Assembly: GCF_000263855.1 (NCBI RefSeq)
Contig: NZ_AJWX01000004.1
Coordinates: forward strand, 248,001-312,000
From: Pseudomonas sp. M47T1
GTDB lineage: Bacteria; Pseudomonadota; Gammaproteobacteria; Pseudomonadales; Pseudomonadaceae
Length of the DNA stretch: 64,000 nucleotides
Reading direction: 5' to 3'
Below, in pieces: positions 8,477 through 20,416 of the stretch (position 1 is the stretch's first letter; every line of letters begins with the position of its first letter). The notes below the pieces were generated by a model, which saw only the letters and a list, made by a program, of their open reading frames with translations, was not told the DNA's origin and searched no databases. The position numbers were made by a program, and so were the translations under genes.

Positions 8477-8492
8477 CCCCAGTGCCGAGTGA

Positions 8493-8627
8493 TCAAACTG
8501 CCAGACGCGCACGGCCTTTGGCACGGCGACGCGACAGAACGGCACGGCCGTTTTTGGTGGCCATGCGAGCACGGAAACCGTGAGTGCGGGCGCGTTTGAT
8601 GGTGCTGGGTTGGAAAGTACGTTTCAT
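8493..8627 (-). CDS. rpmH: 50S ribosomal protein L34
   Basis: A 44-residue, extremely basic ribosomal protein starting [18 protein letters not shown] and ending KGRARLAV, typical of L34. It is the first gene of the leftward operon leaving oriC. The ATG is at 8627-8625 and the TGA at 8495-8493. Confidence 0.97.
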   Translation of the reverse strand: MKRTFQPSTIKRARTHGFRARMATKNGRAVLSRRRAKGRARLAV

Positions 8628-8639
8628 GGCGTGTTACCT

Positions 8640-9145
8640 GGTTCGTCCACAACGGGCCGGAATGGTCCCCGTTTTAAGAGACCGGCGATTCTAGTGAAAG
8701 CAAGGCCTCAGGTCAATTTCCAACCAGCTTTTCCTTTACGTAGGCATGACCGTCGGTCTGACGAGGCAAACCTGCTGGAAATATAGAAATAGAGAAGGAC
8801 CTTATTTAAAGCTTTTCTGTAGTACTTATAGATCTTAGGGCGGCACTCTTCTGTGGATAACCACCTCAAGCCCTTTGTTTCCGTAGTGTACAGAGATCGT
8901 TAACCCTGTCGAGAAACGGTGCTGCGGCTGTGCTCTGCCCTCGGAAAAGCTGTGCATGAAAAGGGTAGTTATGCACAGGGCAGTTATGCACAGCTTTCAA
9001 CCCCCAGTTGTGCAGAATGCTCAGAGGTGGTTATCCACAGAGTTTATTCACAGCCCTTTTTTGTTTTCTAAGGGCATAAGGTGCTGATTTGCCTTTATCT
9101 GCACACCACCTACATGTGGATAAGTGTGCTCGGCGTCGGTACAAT
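8640..9145. other. oriC: Chromosomal replication origin oriC (rpmH-dnaA intergenic region)
   Basis: The classic Pseudomonas origin position. Exact DnaA boxes lie at 8852-8860 and 9115-9123 (TGTGGATAA) and 9031-9039 (TTATCCACA). Relaxed boxes are TTATGCACA at 8969-8977 and 8984-8992, TTATTCACA at 9044-9052, TGTGCATGA at 8951-8959 and TTGTGCAGA at 9009-9017. An AT-rich stretch at about 8778-8840 (aatatagaaatag, cttatttaaagc, tacttatagatc) is a candidate duplex-unwinding element on the rpmH side of the array. Box spacing is dense over 8950-9052. Exact functional limits cannot be set from sequence alone. Confidence 0.93.
9115..9145 (+). promoter_or_regulatory. Putative dnaA promoter overlapping a DnaA box
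   Basis: TACAAT at 9140-9145 is a good -10 candidate 45 bases before the GTG start. No good -35 is seen, but the perfect DnaA box at 9115-9123 occupies that position, which would fit autorepression by DnaA. The assignment is inference. Confidence 0.45.
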
Positions 9146-9190
9146 GGGCATCGTTTTTTGCCTCTCCGGCTTTCAACTCAGGGGATATCC

Positions 9191-10705
9191 GTGTCAGTGG
9201 AACTTTGGCAGCAGTGCGTGGAGCTTCTGCGCGATGAACTGCCTGCCCAGCAATTCAACACCTGGATCCGTCCGCTACAGGTCGAAGCCGAAGGCGACGA
9301 GTTGCGTGTGTATGCGCCCAACCGATTTGTGCTGGACTGGGTCAATGAAAAGTACCTGGGGCGCCTGCTTGAACTCCTGGGCGAGCACGGCAGCGGCATC
9401 GCGCCTGCTCTGTCCTTATTAATAGGCAGCCGTCGCAGTTCGGCGCCCCGTGCTGCGCCGAACGCGCCGCTCGCCGCCGCAGTGGCTGCTTCGCAAGCCG
9501 CCCAGCAGCCTGCGCCGCCAGCAACACCTGTAGCCCAGGAGCCGGCATCGGCGCCCGCAGCGGTGGCCGAGGTCAGTGAAGAGCCTTCACGTGACAGCTT
9601 CGACTCCATGGCTGGCGCTGCTTCCCAGCAGGCGCCCGTGCGTGCCGAACAGCGCAACGTGCAAGTAGAGGGTGCGCTCAAGCACACCAGCTACCTGAAC
9701 CGTACCTTCACGTTCGAAAACTTTGTCGAAGGTAAATCCAACCAGCTGGCCCGCGCGGCAGCCTGGCAGGTCGCCGACAACCCCAAGCATGGCTACAACC
9801 CCCTGTTCCTTTATGGGGGTGTAGGCTTGGGTAAGACGCACTTGATGCATGCTGTGGGTAACCACCTGCTCAAGAAAAACCCGAACGCCAAGGTGGTGTA
9901 CCTGCACTCCGAGCGTTTCGTTGCCGACATGGTCAAGGCTTTGCAGTTGAACGCCATCAACGAGTTCAAGCGCTTCTACCGTTCGGTGGACGCCTTGCTG
10001 ATCGATGACATTCAATTCTTCGCTCGCAAGGAACGTTCCCAGGAAGAGTTCTTCCACACCTTCAACGCCCTCTTGGAGGGTGGTCAGCAGGTGATTCTCA
10101 CCAGCGACCGTTACCCGAAGGAAATCGAAGGCCTGGAAGAGCGTCTGAAGTCGCGCTTTGGCTGGGGCCTGACGGTAGCGGTCGAGCCGCCGGAACTGGA
10201 AACCCGCGTCGCCATTCTGATGAAGAAGGCCGACCAGGCGAAGGTCGACCTGCCGCACGATGCAGCGTTCTTCATCGCCCAGCGTATTCGCTCCAACGTG
10301 CGTGAGCTGGAAGGTGCGCTCAAGCGTGTGATCGCTCACTCGCACTTCATGGGGCGCGATATCACTATCGAGCTGATTCGCGAATCGCTGAAGGACCTGC
10401 TGGCGCTGCAGGATAAACTGGTGAGTGTGGATAACATCCAGCGCACGGTGGCCGAGTACTACAAGATCAAGATTTCCGATCTGCTGTCCAAGCGTCGCTC
10501 GCGCTCGGTGGCTCGCCCACGTCAGGTAGCCATGGCCTTGTCCAAGGAACTGACCAACCACAGCCTGCCGGAAATCGGCGATGTGTTTGGCGGCCGCGAC
10601 CACACCACGGTGTTGCACGCTTGCCGCAAGATCAACGAACTCAAGGAATCCGACGCGGATATCCGCGAGGACTACAAGAACCTGCTGCGCACGCTGACTA
10701 CTTGA
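9191..10705 (+). CDS. dnaA: Chromosomal replication initiator DnaA
   Basis: Binds DnaA boxes, opens oriC and loads the helicase. The GTG start at 9191 ([10 protein letters not shown]) has AGGGGA just upstream and gives 504 residues. Domain I (1 to about 80) is followed by a variable Ala/Pro-rich linker (about 83-155), the AAA+ domain with Walker A GGVGLGKT (209-216) and Walker [10 protein letters not shown], and domain IV with the box-binding signature [15 protein letters not shown] near the C-terminus. A perfect DnaA box (10426-10434) lies inside the coding sequence. Forty bases separate it from dnaN. Confidence 0.98.
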   Translation: MSVELWQQCVELLRDELPAQQFNTWIRPLQVEAEGDELRVYAPNRFVLDWVNEKYLGRLLELLGEHGSGIAPALSLLIGSRRSSAPRAAPNAPLAAAVAASQAAQQPAPPATPVAQEPASAPAAVAEVSEEPSRDSFDSMAGAASQQAPVRAEQRNVQVEGALKHTSYLNRTFTFENFVEGKSNQLARAAAWQVADNPKHGYNPLFLYGGVGLGKTHLMHAVGNHLLKKNPNAKVVYLHSERFVADMVKALQLNAINEFKRFYRSVDALLIDDIQFFARKERSQEEFFHTFNALLEGGQQVILTSDRYPKEIEGLEERLKSRFGWGLTVAVEPPELETRVAILMKKADQAKVDLPHDAAFFIAQRIRSNVRELEGALKRVIAHSHFMGRDITIELIRESLKDLLALQDKLVSVDNIQRTVAEYYKIKISDLLSKRRSRSVARPRQVAMALSKELTNHSLPEIGDVFGGRDHTTVLHACRKINELKESDADIREDYKNLLRTLTT

Positions 10706-10745
10706 TGAACGTCAGCGCAGCTTATTAAAGGCAAGGGACTAGACC

Positions 10746-11849
10746 ATGCACTTCACCATTCAACGCGAAGCCCTGTTGAAACCCCTGCAACTGGTCGCCG
10801 GCGTCGTCGAGCGCCGCCAGACCTTGCCGGTATTGTCCAACGTGCTGCTGGTTGTCGAAGGCCAGCAACTGTCGCTTACCGGTACCGACCTTGAAGTCGA
10901 ACTGGTTGGCCGCGTACAGCTGGAAGAGCCTGCCGAGCCGGGCGAAATCACCGTGCCTGCGCGCAAGCTGATGGATATCTGCAAAAGCTTGCCAAACGAC
11001 GCGCTTATCGACATCAAGGTCGACGAGCAGAAGCTGGTAGTCAAGGCCGGTCGCAGCCGTTTCACCCTGTCTACCCTGCCGGCCAACGACTTCCCTACTG
11101 TTGAAGAAGGCCCGGGTTCGCTGACCTGCAACCTTGAGCAAAGCCGCCTGCGTCGCCTGATCGAGCGCACCAGCTTCGCCATGGCCCAGCAGGACGTACG
11201 TTACTACCTCAACGGCATGCTGCTGGAGGTGTCCAACGGCCTGATGCGCGCCGTGGCCACCGACGGTCACCGTCTGGCCATGTGCTCCATGAAAGCTGAC
11301 ATCACCCATGACGGTCGGCACCAGGTCATCGTTCCACGCAAGGGTATCCTTGAGCTGGCGCGCCTGCTGACCGAGCCGGACGGTACTGTGAGCATCGTTC
11401 TGGGCCAGCACCACATTCGTGCTACCACCGGCGAGTTCACCTTCACCTCCAAACTGGTTGACGGCAAATTCCCTGACTACGAGCGCGTTCTGCCTAAAGG
11501 TGGCGACAAGCTGGTACTGGGTGACCGTCAAGCATTGCGCGAAGCGTTCAGCCGCACCGCCATTCTGTCCAACGAAAAATACCGCGGCATCCGTCTGCAA
11601 CTGGCCGCCGGCCAATTGAAGATTCAGGCCAACAACCCTGAACAGGAAGAAGCGGAAGAAGAAGTGGGTGTGGACTACAACGGTGGTTCGCTGGAAATCG
11701 GCTTCAACGTCAGCTACCTGCTGGACGTGCTGGGCGTGATGACTACCGAACAAGTTCGGCTGATTCTGTCCGACTCCAACAGCAGTGCCCTGGTGCAAGA
11801 ATCCGACAACGACGACTCCGCTTATGTCGTCATGCCGATGCGCCTGTAA
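10746..11849 (+). CDS. dnaN: DNA polymerase III sliding clamp, beta subunit
   Basis: The ring-shaped processivity clamp of DNA polymerase III. It has 367 residues with three repeated clamp domains, starting MHFTIQREALLKPL and ending YVVMPMRL, the standard termini. The ATG at 10746 has AAGGGA eight bases upstream. It sits in the conserved dnaA-dnaN-recF-gyrB order. Confidence 0.98.
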   Translation: MHFTIQREALLKPLQLVAGVVERRQTLPVLSNVLLVVEGQQLSLTGTDLEVELVGRVQLEEPAEPGEITVPARKLMDICKSLPNDALIDIKVDEQKLVVKAGRSRFTLSTLPANDFPTVEEGPGSLTCNLEQSRLRRLIERTSFAMAQQDVRYYLNGMLLEVSNGLMRAVATDGHRLAMCSMKADITHDGRHQVIVPRKGILELARLLTEPDGTVSIVLGQHHIRATTGEFTFTSKLVDGKFPDYERVLPKGGDKLVLGDRQALREAFSRTAILSNEKYRGIRLQLAAGQLKIQANNPEQEEAEEEVGVDYNGGSLEIGFNVSYLLDVLGVMTTEQVRLILSDSNSSALVQESDNDDSAYVVMPMRL

Positions 11850-11868
11850 CTTGCCCAGCAGACTCTAG

Positions 11869-15394
<3,526 letters not shown>

Positions 15395-15407
15395 TCCTGG
15401 TGTAATA

Positions 15408-15437
15408 AAAAAACCCGGCCATCGTGCCGGGTTTTTT
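15408..15437 (+). terminator. Rho-independent terminator after gyrB
   Basis: A 12-base perfect stem (15408-15419 with 15426-15437) of CCCGGC flanked by A/T runs, with loop CATCGT, starts 13 bases after the gyrB stop. The A-run/T-run symmetry means it could also work for leftward transcripts. Confidence 0.92.
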
Positions 15438-15620
15438 ATGGGATGTGACTGGCCCTCAACACTGTGGTGCCCCACGCATCAGCGCCAATCTCGTAGCAAG
15501 CTGCCGGAGGCGGCGTCAGTGACGCGGCCCGACGGCCGCTGCGGGTTGCCAAACACCATAAATGTCCCACAGTGGGTTCCCTGCAAGGCAGGTTCTTGGA
15601 GCAATTTACACAGGTGCCGT

Positions 15621-16541
15621 TCACTCCAGCATCTGGATATTCCGGGTAGCCATCACCGGCACATTATTCAGCAGGAAGTCTCGCACCCGCTCCAGCAGGT
15701 AATGCTGCGGGTTGCGTTGCGACCAGACCAGGTAATAACTGTCTCCCGTCTTCACCGCCGTGCGGATCGGCAACACCAGCGAGCCATCTTTGAGCTGCGG
15801 CCCGATCAGGGCCAGGTCGCCGATGGAAACCCCATGGCCACCCGCTGCCGCCGTCATGCCCAACTCCAGGGTGTCGAAGCGCTTGCCTTCGTTCCAGTCC
15901 ACGGCATCGCCCTCCCCTTGCCGCTCCAACCAACGACGCCAGTCGCGGCAATCGCGTGAGGGATGAATCAGTTCGGCCAGGGCCAGGTGCTCGATGCTCC
16001 ACGGCTTCTTGCCCTGAACTGAAGGCGCACACACCGGCACCAGCCACTCATCAAACAGCTTGATGAAGTGCCAGTCCTTGGGGAAGTCGCCATTGCTCAG
16101 CAGCACGGCACAGTCGAAGGGCTCGTTGCGAAAGTCCACGGTGTCTACGTCCATCCAGGCGCTGGTCAACTGAACTCTGTCACCACCAGTGGTAGCCTGA
16201 AATTTTTCGAGCACACCCATCAGCCATCGCATGGTAATGGTCGGAGGCGTCTTTATCCGCAATGTCCCTCGGGGGCGGCGCGCGGTTGCGCAAGCAGACT
16301 CGATGGCAGTGAAGCTGACCTCCAGTTCCTGCGCCAATCGGCGACCGGTATCTGTCAAAGAAAGCCTTGGTCCTTTGCGCTCAAACAGCGCGCAGCCTAA
16401 GTGGGCCTCCAGGCTTTTAACGTGCCGGCTGACAGCGCTTTGGGTTATGCACAGTGTGTGTGCGGCTACGGTGAATGATCCATAGCGCGCTGCGACTTCA
16501 AATGCTCGCAAGGCATACAAGGGGGGAAGCCGTGAGGTCAT
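15621..16541 (-). CDS. LysR-family transcriptional regulator (GcvA-like)
   Basis: An N-terminal winged helix-turn-helix (LYALRAFEVAARYGSFTVAAHTL, TQSAVSRHVKSLE) is followed by a substrate-binding domain. I chose the ATG at 16541 (306 residues) because AAGGA lies at a good distance; a GTG two codons upstream is poorly placed. The 180 bases between the gyrB terminator and its stop hold no gene I can recognise. The target is unknown; no biosynthetic gene is adjacent and divergent except the small unknown protein at 16684. Confidence 0.88.
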   Translation of the reverse strand: MTSRLPPLYALRAFEVAARYGSFTVAAHTLCITQSAVSRHVKSLEAHLGCALFERKGPRLSLTDTGRRLAQELEVSFTAIESACATARRPRGTLRIKTPPTITMRWLMGVLEKFQATTGGDRVQLTSAWMDVDTVDFRNEPFDCAVLLSNGDFPKDWHFIKLFDEWLVPVCAPSVQGKKPWSIEHLALAELIHPSRDCRDWRRWLERQGEGDAVDWNEGKRFDTLELGMTAAAGGHGVSIGDLALIGPQLKDGSLVLPIRTAVKTGDSYYLVWSQRNPQHYLLERVRDFLLNNVPVMATRNIQMLE

Positions 16542-16683
16542 TACCACTGTCCTTAACCATGATTCCTACTCATGCAACCCCTGCACCTTATCCGTTTTTC
16601 ATTTCTCGGGTGGGGATCAATACTCATGGCCTTCCAACGGTTGGAGCAGCAGCCGGAACCTCTGTCCATAAGGAAGCAGAACT

Positions 16684-17019
16684 ATGCATATAGAACCAAG
16701 ACTTTCCCCTTCTGCCGCCATGCAGGTCAAATCCATTGTCGCGCTGCTCGAAAATCTAGGCGGCCCGCAGCCCTTAGAGGAACTCATCAACCCTGCGCTT
16801 CAGGCTTTTCTCCTGCGCCAGCTACAAGATGTCTTAATTCCTGCCGCAGAGGTACAAGTTGGGGGGGCCGACTATGGTGATAAGCCGAGAAATATACGGC
16901 TCAATGCTGATGAAAGGTTATTGGTGGAAAATCTGAGATGGACTCGGCATAAGGGGCGGGACAAGGTTTATCGGATGGCAAAAGCGATGCGTTCACAGAA
17001 GCCATGGCGCCAGGCATGA
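16684..17019 (+). CDS. Hypothetical protein, 111 residues
   Basis: Starts MHIEPRLSPSAAMQVKSIVALLENLGG behind an AAGGA site and ends KAMRSQKPWRQA. There is no signal peptide or membrane helix. The middle is an amphipathic helical stretch (residues 12-55) and the C-terminal 45 residues are strongly basic, which may fit a nucleic-acid or partner-binding protein. I do not recognise the family. It lies divergent to a LysR gene and about 40 bases before a LysE-type exporter, so the two may be co-transcribed. Confidence 0.6.
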   Translation: MHIEPRLSPSAAMQVKSIVALLENLGGPQPLEELINPALQAFLLRQLQDVLIPAAEVQVGGADYGDKPRNIRLNADERLLVENLRWTRHKGRDKVYRMAKAMRSQKPWRQA

Positions 17020-17062
17020 CGCTGCTCTCCACATCAACAACTAAACAACATCACGGATGATC

Positions 17063-17662
17063 ATGAGCGCTAGATACCTTTCCTTCGCTACAGCGGTTCT
17101 GTTTTTGATCGCGTCACCTGGCCCTATCGTGGCGATGGTCATCGCGGATGCTCGGCGAGGCTGGCCGGGTAGAGTCATAGCGGGTGGAGTGGTATCTGCG
17201 CAAATCCTGCTGGTGTGCGCATTGATTGCGATCGACACCACGGCCCATCTGAACGCCTCTGTGCTCAACTGGGGCCAGATTCTGGGGGGGTGCTACCTCG
17301 CCTGGTTGGGCCGCAGTGGCTTAAACGAGAGCACCGGCGAATCGCTGCAAACCGGCGGCAGAGGCTACGGGTTCTGGAAGACCATGGGGGTCGGCCTGTC
17401 GAACCCCAAGGACATCCTTTTCTTCCTGGCCTTCCTGCCTGGGTTCATTTCACCGAACGAACCTTTCACGGTGCAAGCGGCCGCATTGATTCTGATCTGG
17501 GCGGCAATCGATATCTCGATCCTGATCGCCTACAGCCTGCTGTCCCGTCGCCTGGACCGCTATCGTCGGCTGCGCCGCCTGCTTGACTGCGCACCGGGTA
17601 TTGTTCTGCTGGCGCTCGGGCTATTGTCGTTCTCGCTGGGCGTATACCGCGTATTCCAGTGA
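17063..17662 (+). CDS. LysE/RhtB-family amino-acid exporter
   Basis: A 199-residue inner-membrane protein with about six helices and family features: LIASPGPIVAMVIADARRG near the N-terminus, then GGCYLAWLG and VGLSNPKDILFFLAFLPGF. The family exports amino acids or related small metabolites; the substrate here is unknown. The ATG at 17063 is favoured because GGA lies five bases upstream, rather than the ATG six bases earlier. It converges on a LysR gene four bases away. Confidence 0.87.
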   Translation: MSARYLSFATAVLFLIASPGPIVAMVIADARRGWPGRVIAGGVVSAQILLVCALIAIDTTAHLNASVLNWGQILGGCYLAWLGRSGLNESTGESLQTGGRGYGFWKTMGVGLSNPKDILFFLAFLPGFISPNEPFTVQAAALILIWAAIDISILIAYSLLSRRLDRYRRLRRLLDCAPGIVLLALGLLSFSLGVYRVFQ

Positions 17663-17666
17663 CGCC

Positions 17667-18557
17667 TCAGGTACGGTCGAGCAGTTGCCCCTGCTCGGCC
17701 GCGCACAGTTGCAGCAGATAGTCCCACACCACCCGCAGCCGCACGGATTTGTGCAGCTCGCGCCGGGTACTCATCCAGTAGCTGCGCTGGATGGTTTCCC
17801 CCGGCACCACCCTCACCAGTTGTGGGTCAGTCGCCGCCATGTACATGGGCAGCACCGCGATGCCCAGCCCTGCCCGCGCCGCTTGCTGTTGGGCGATCAC
17901 ACTGGTGCTGCGGAACACCACGTTGGGGGCACGGCAGAAGCTGTTGAGAAACAGTAGTTCCTGGCTGAACAGCAAGTCATCCACATAGCCGATCCAGTTG
18001 TGAGCCGCCAGGTCGTCCCGGCTGTTCAACACGGGCGCGCGTTTCAGGTAGGCGGGGCTGGCATATAGGGCCAGGCGGTAATCGGTGAGCTTGCGAGTTA
18101 TCAACAGGTCGGCCGAGGGCCGGTCCAGATGGATGCTTATCTCGGCTTCGCGGTTGAGAATGCTGACAAACCGCGGTACCGCCACCAGTTCCACCTCCAG
18201 CCCTGGGTAACGTTCGAACAGGCCGCCCAGCCGTGGGGTCAGGAACATGATGCCAATGCCCTCGGTCACCCCCAGGCGGAGCTTGCCCAGCGGCATCATC
18301 GGTTGGGTCATTTCTTCCTGTGCCAGCAGCGCGACGTTCTCCATGGCTTCGGCGTGCTTGAGCAGCGCCTGGCCGGCAGGTGTCAGTTCGTAGCCCTGGG
18401 CGTGCTGCACGAATAGCGCATTTCCCAGGCTGTGTTCGATTGACTCGATGTGCCGGGCCACGGTGCTGTGGGTGGTGTTCAGGCGTTTGGCGGCCGTCAG
18501 CAACCGCCCGCTGCGGTGCAGCTCGAGAAAAAAGCGCAGGTCGTTCCAGTCGAACAT
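17667..18557 (-). CDS. LysR-family regulator divergent from a GMC oxidoreductase
   Basis: I take the start at the ATG at 18557 (MFDWNDLRFFLELHRSGRL), giving 296 residues; the open frame reaches 18677 but would overlap the neighbouring start. The helix-turn-helix (LLTAAKRLNTTHSTVARHIESIE) is followed by a LysR substrate domain. It is divergent from the GMC oxidoreductase at 18671 with 113 bases between, so control of the oxidoreductase and MFS pair is likely but unproven. Confidence 0.88.
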   Translation of the reverse strand: MFDWNDLRFFLELHRSGRLLTAAKRLNTTHSTVARHIESIEHSLGNALFVQHAQGYELTPAGQALLKHAEAMENVALLAQEEMTQPMMPLGKLRLGVTEGIGIMFLTPRLGGLFERYPGLEVELVAVPRFVSILNREAEISIHLDRPSADLLITRKLTDYRLALYASPAYLKRAPVLNSRDDLAAHNWIGYVDDLLFSQELLFLNSFCRAPNVVFRSTSVIAQQQAARAGLGIAVLPMYMAATDPQLVRVVPGETIQRSYWMSTRRELHKSVRLRVVWDYLLQLCAAEQGQLLDRT

Positions 18558-18670
18558 GGCGGGTCCTTGTTCAAAAACGCACAGCGGGTGGGTGAAAACG
18601 CGTGTTTTCATCTCGAAGCTAATCAATACCATGAGGGAAGACAACAATAAAAACAGGCGCGAGGATTCCC

Positions 18671-20320
18671 ATGTCATCAGCCCAAAGCACCTATGACTAC
18701 GTCATTGTCGGTGCCGGCCCAGCAGGTTGCCTGCTGGCCAATCGTCTTTCTGCCGACCCCACCGTCTCGGTCCTGCTGCTGGAGGCGGGTGGACGAGACA
18801 ATTACCCCTGGATTCACATCCCTGTCGGCTACCTGTTCTGCATCGGTAACCCGCGCACCGACTGGTGCTTCAAGACCGAGGCGCAGCCCGGGCTGAAGGG
18901 CCGTGCCTTGAGTTATCCACGGGGCAAGGTGCTGGGCGGTTGCTCCTCCATCAACGGCATGATCTACATGCGCGGCCAGGCTGCCGACTACGATGGCTGG
19001 GCCGCACAGGGCAATGCCGGATGGGGTTGGAAGGACGTGCTGCCGCTGTTTCGCCAGAGCGAAAACCACTACGCCGGTGACTCCCCAACCCATGGCGGCA
19101 AGGGTGAATGGCGGGTAGAGTTGCAGCGCTACCGCTGGCCCATCCTCGACGCCTTCCGTAGCGCCGCCGCGCAGTGCGGAGTGGAAACTGTGGACGATTT
19201 CAACGCTGGGGATAATCAGGGCTGTGGATATTTTCAGGTCAACCAGCGCGGCGGTATCCGCTGGAACTCGGCCAAGGCGTTTCTGCGACCCGTGCTCAAG
19301 CGGCCTAACCTGACGATTCTGACCGGCGTGCGGGTCGACCGGCTGAATGTGGATAACGGCCGCGCGACCGCCGTCAACGCAAGCCTAGAAGGCCAGGTGG
19401 AGTTATACACAGCCCGTCGCGAGATTCTGTTGAGCGCTGGTGCCATCGGATCGCCCGGCATCCTGCAACGTTCCGGCATCGGCCCTCGCCCATTGCTTGA
19501 ACGCCTGGGGATAACCGTGCAGCACGAACTGCCCGGAGTGGGCGGCAATCTGCAGGATCACTTGCAGCTGCGGCTGATCTACCAGGTCAACAACACCCGC
19601 ACTCTCAACCAGGTCGCGAACAGCCTGTGGGGGAAGCTGGGCATGGGCCTGCGCTATCTGTACGACCGCAGCGGCCCCCTGGCCATGGCGCCAAGCCAAC
19701 TGGGCGCCTTTATCAAGTCAGACCCCGAGCAGCCCAGCGCCAACCTTGAATACCACGTGCAGCCCTTGTCGCTGGACCGCTTTGGCGAGCCCTTGCATGC
19801 CTTCCCTGCATTCACGGCTTCTGTGTGTAACTTGCGCCCAAAAAGCCGTGGCCGTGTGGATATCCGCTCTGCCAACCCAGACGCCCCGCCGATCATCGAC
19901 CCCAACTACCTCAGCGACCCTGAAGACCTGCGCGTCGCCGCCCAGGCCATTCGCCTCACCCGGCGCATCGTCGACGCCCCTGCCCTGCGGATCTTCAAGC
20001 CGTCCGAATACCTGCCAGGCTCGGCCATGGAAACCCAAGCCCAGCTATACGAAGCAGCAAGCGCCATAGGGACGACTATATTTCACCCCGTAGGTACGTG
20101 CCGCATGGGCAACGGCCCGCAGGACGTGGTGGACGCCACCTTGCGTGTACACGGCATCGACGGCCTGCGGGTAGTGGATGCTTCAATCATGCCGGACATT
20201 GTCTCGGGCAATACCTGCACGCCTACTCTGATGATTGCCGAAAAGGCAGCACAGATGATTCTGCAAGCTACCCCACGTGTGGAGGAAATAACTCGGCAAT
20301 ACGCCCAGCCGGTGTTCTGA
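18671..20320 (+). CDS. GMC-family FAD oxidoreductase (choline dehydrogenase-like)
   Basis: A 549-residue flavoprotein with the Rossmann FAD motif VGAGPAGCLLANRLS at the N-terminus, the GMC signature around LGGCSSINGMIYMRG, and the C-terminal HPVGTCRMG...LRVVDASIMP region carrying the catalytic His. The family oxidises alcohols, including choline and aromatic or aliphatic alcohols. No betaine-aldehyde dehydrogenase is adjacent, so a choline substrate is doubtful. It is followed after 96 bases by an MFS transporter, which may import the substrate. A DnaA box (19348-19356) lies within. Confidence 0.9.
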   Translation: MSSAQSTYDYVIVGAGPAGCLLANRLSADPTVSVLLLEAGGRDNYPWIHIPVGYLFCIGNPRTDWCFKTEAQPGLKGRALSYPRGKVLGGCSSINGMIYMRGQAADYDGWAAQGNAGWGWKDVLPLFRQSENHYAGDSPTHGGKGEWRVELQRYRWPILDAFRSAAAQCGVETVDDFNAGDNQGCGYFQVNQRGGIRWNSAKAFLRPVLKRPNLTILTGVRVDRLNVDNGRATAVNASLEGQVELYTARREILLSAGAIGSPGILQRSGIGPRPLLERLGITVQHELPGVGGNLQDHLQLRLIYQVNNTRTLNQVANSLWGKLGMGLRYLYDRSGPLAMAPSQLGAFIKSDPEQPSANLEYHVQPLSLDRFGEPLHAFPAFTASVCNLRPKSRGRVDIRSANPDAPPIIDPNYLSDPEDLRVAAQAIRLTRRIVDAPALRIFKPSEYLPGSAMETQAQLYEAASAIGTTIFHPVGTCRMGNGPQDVVDATLRVHGIDGLRVVDASIMPDIVSGNTCTPTLMIAEKAAQMILQATPRVEEITRQYAQPVF

Positions 20321-20416
20321 TCGGCCGGGAAAGGCGACGGCAGCAGCAGTCGGCGGCCGTCGGCAGTGGACAACAACAATAATCACTGTGCCCCCAAGGG
20401 CTGAAAGGACAACGAC

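Noticed and set aside
15436..15624. A minus-strand 62-residue frame after the gyrB terminator
   Set aside because: No ribosome site or recognisable family; treated as noncoding.
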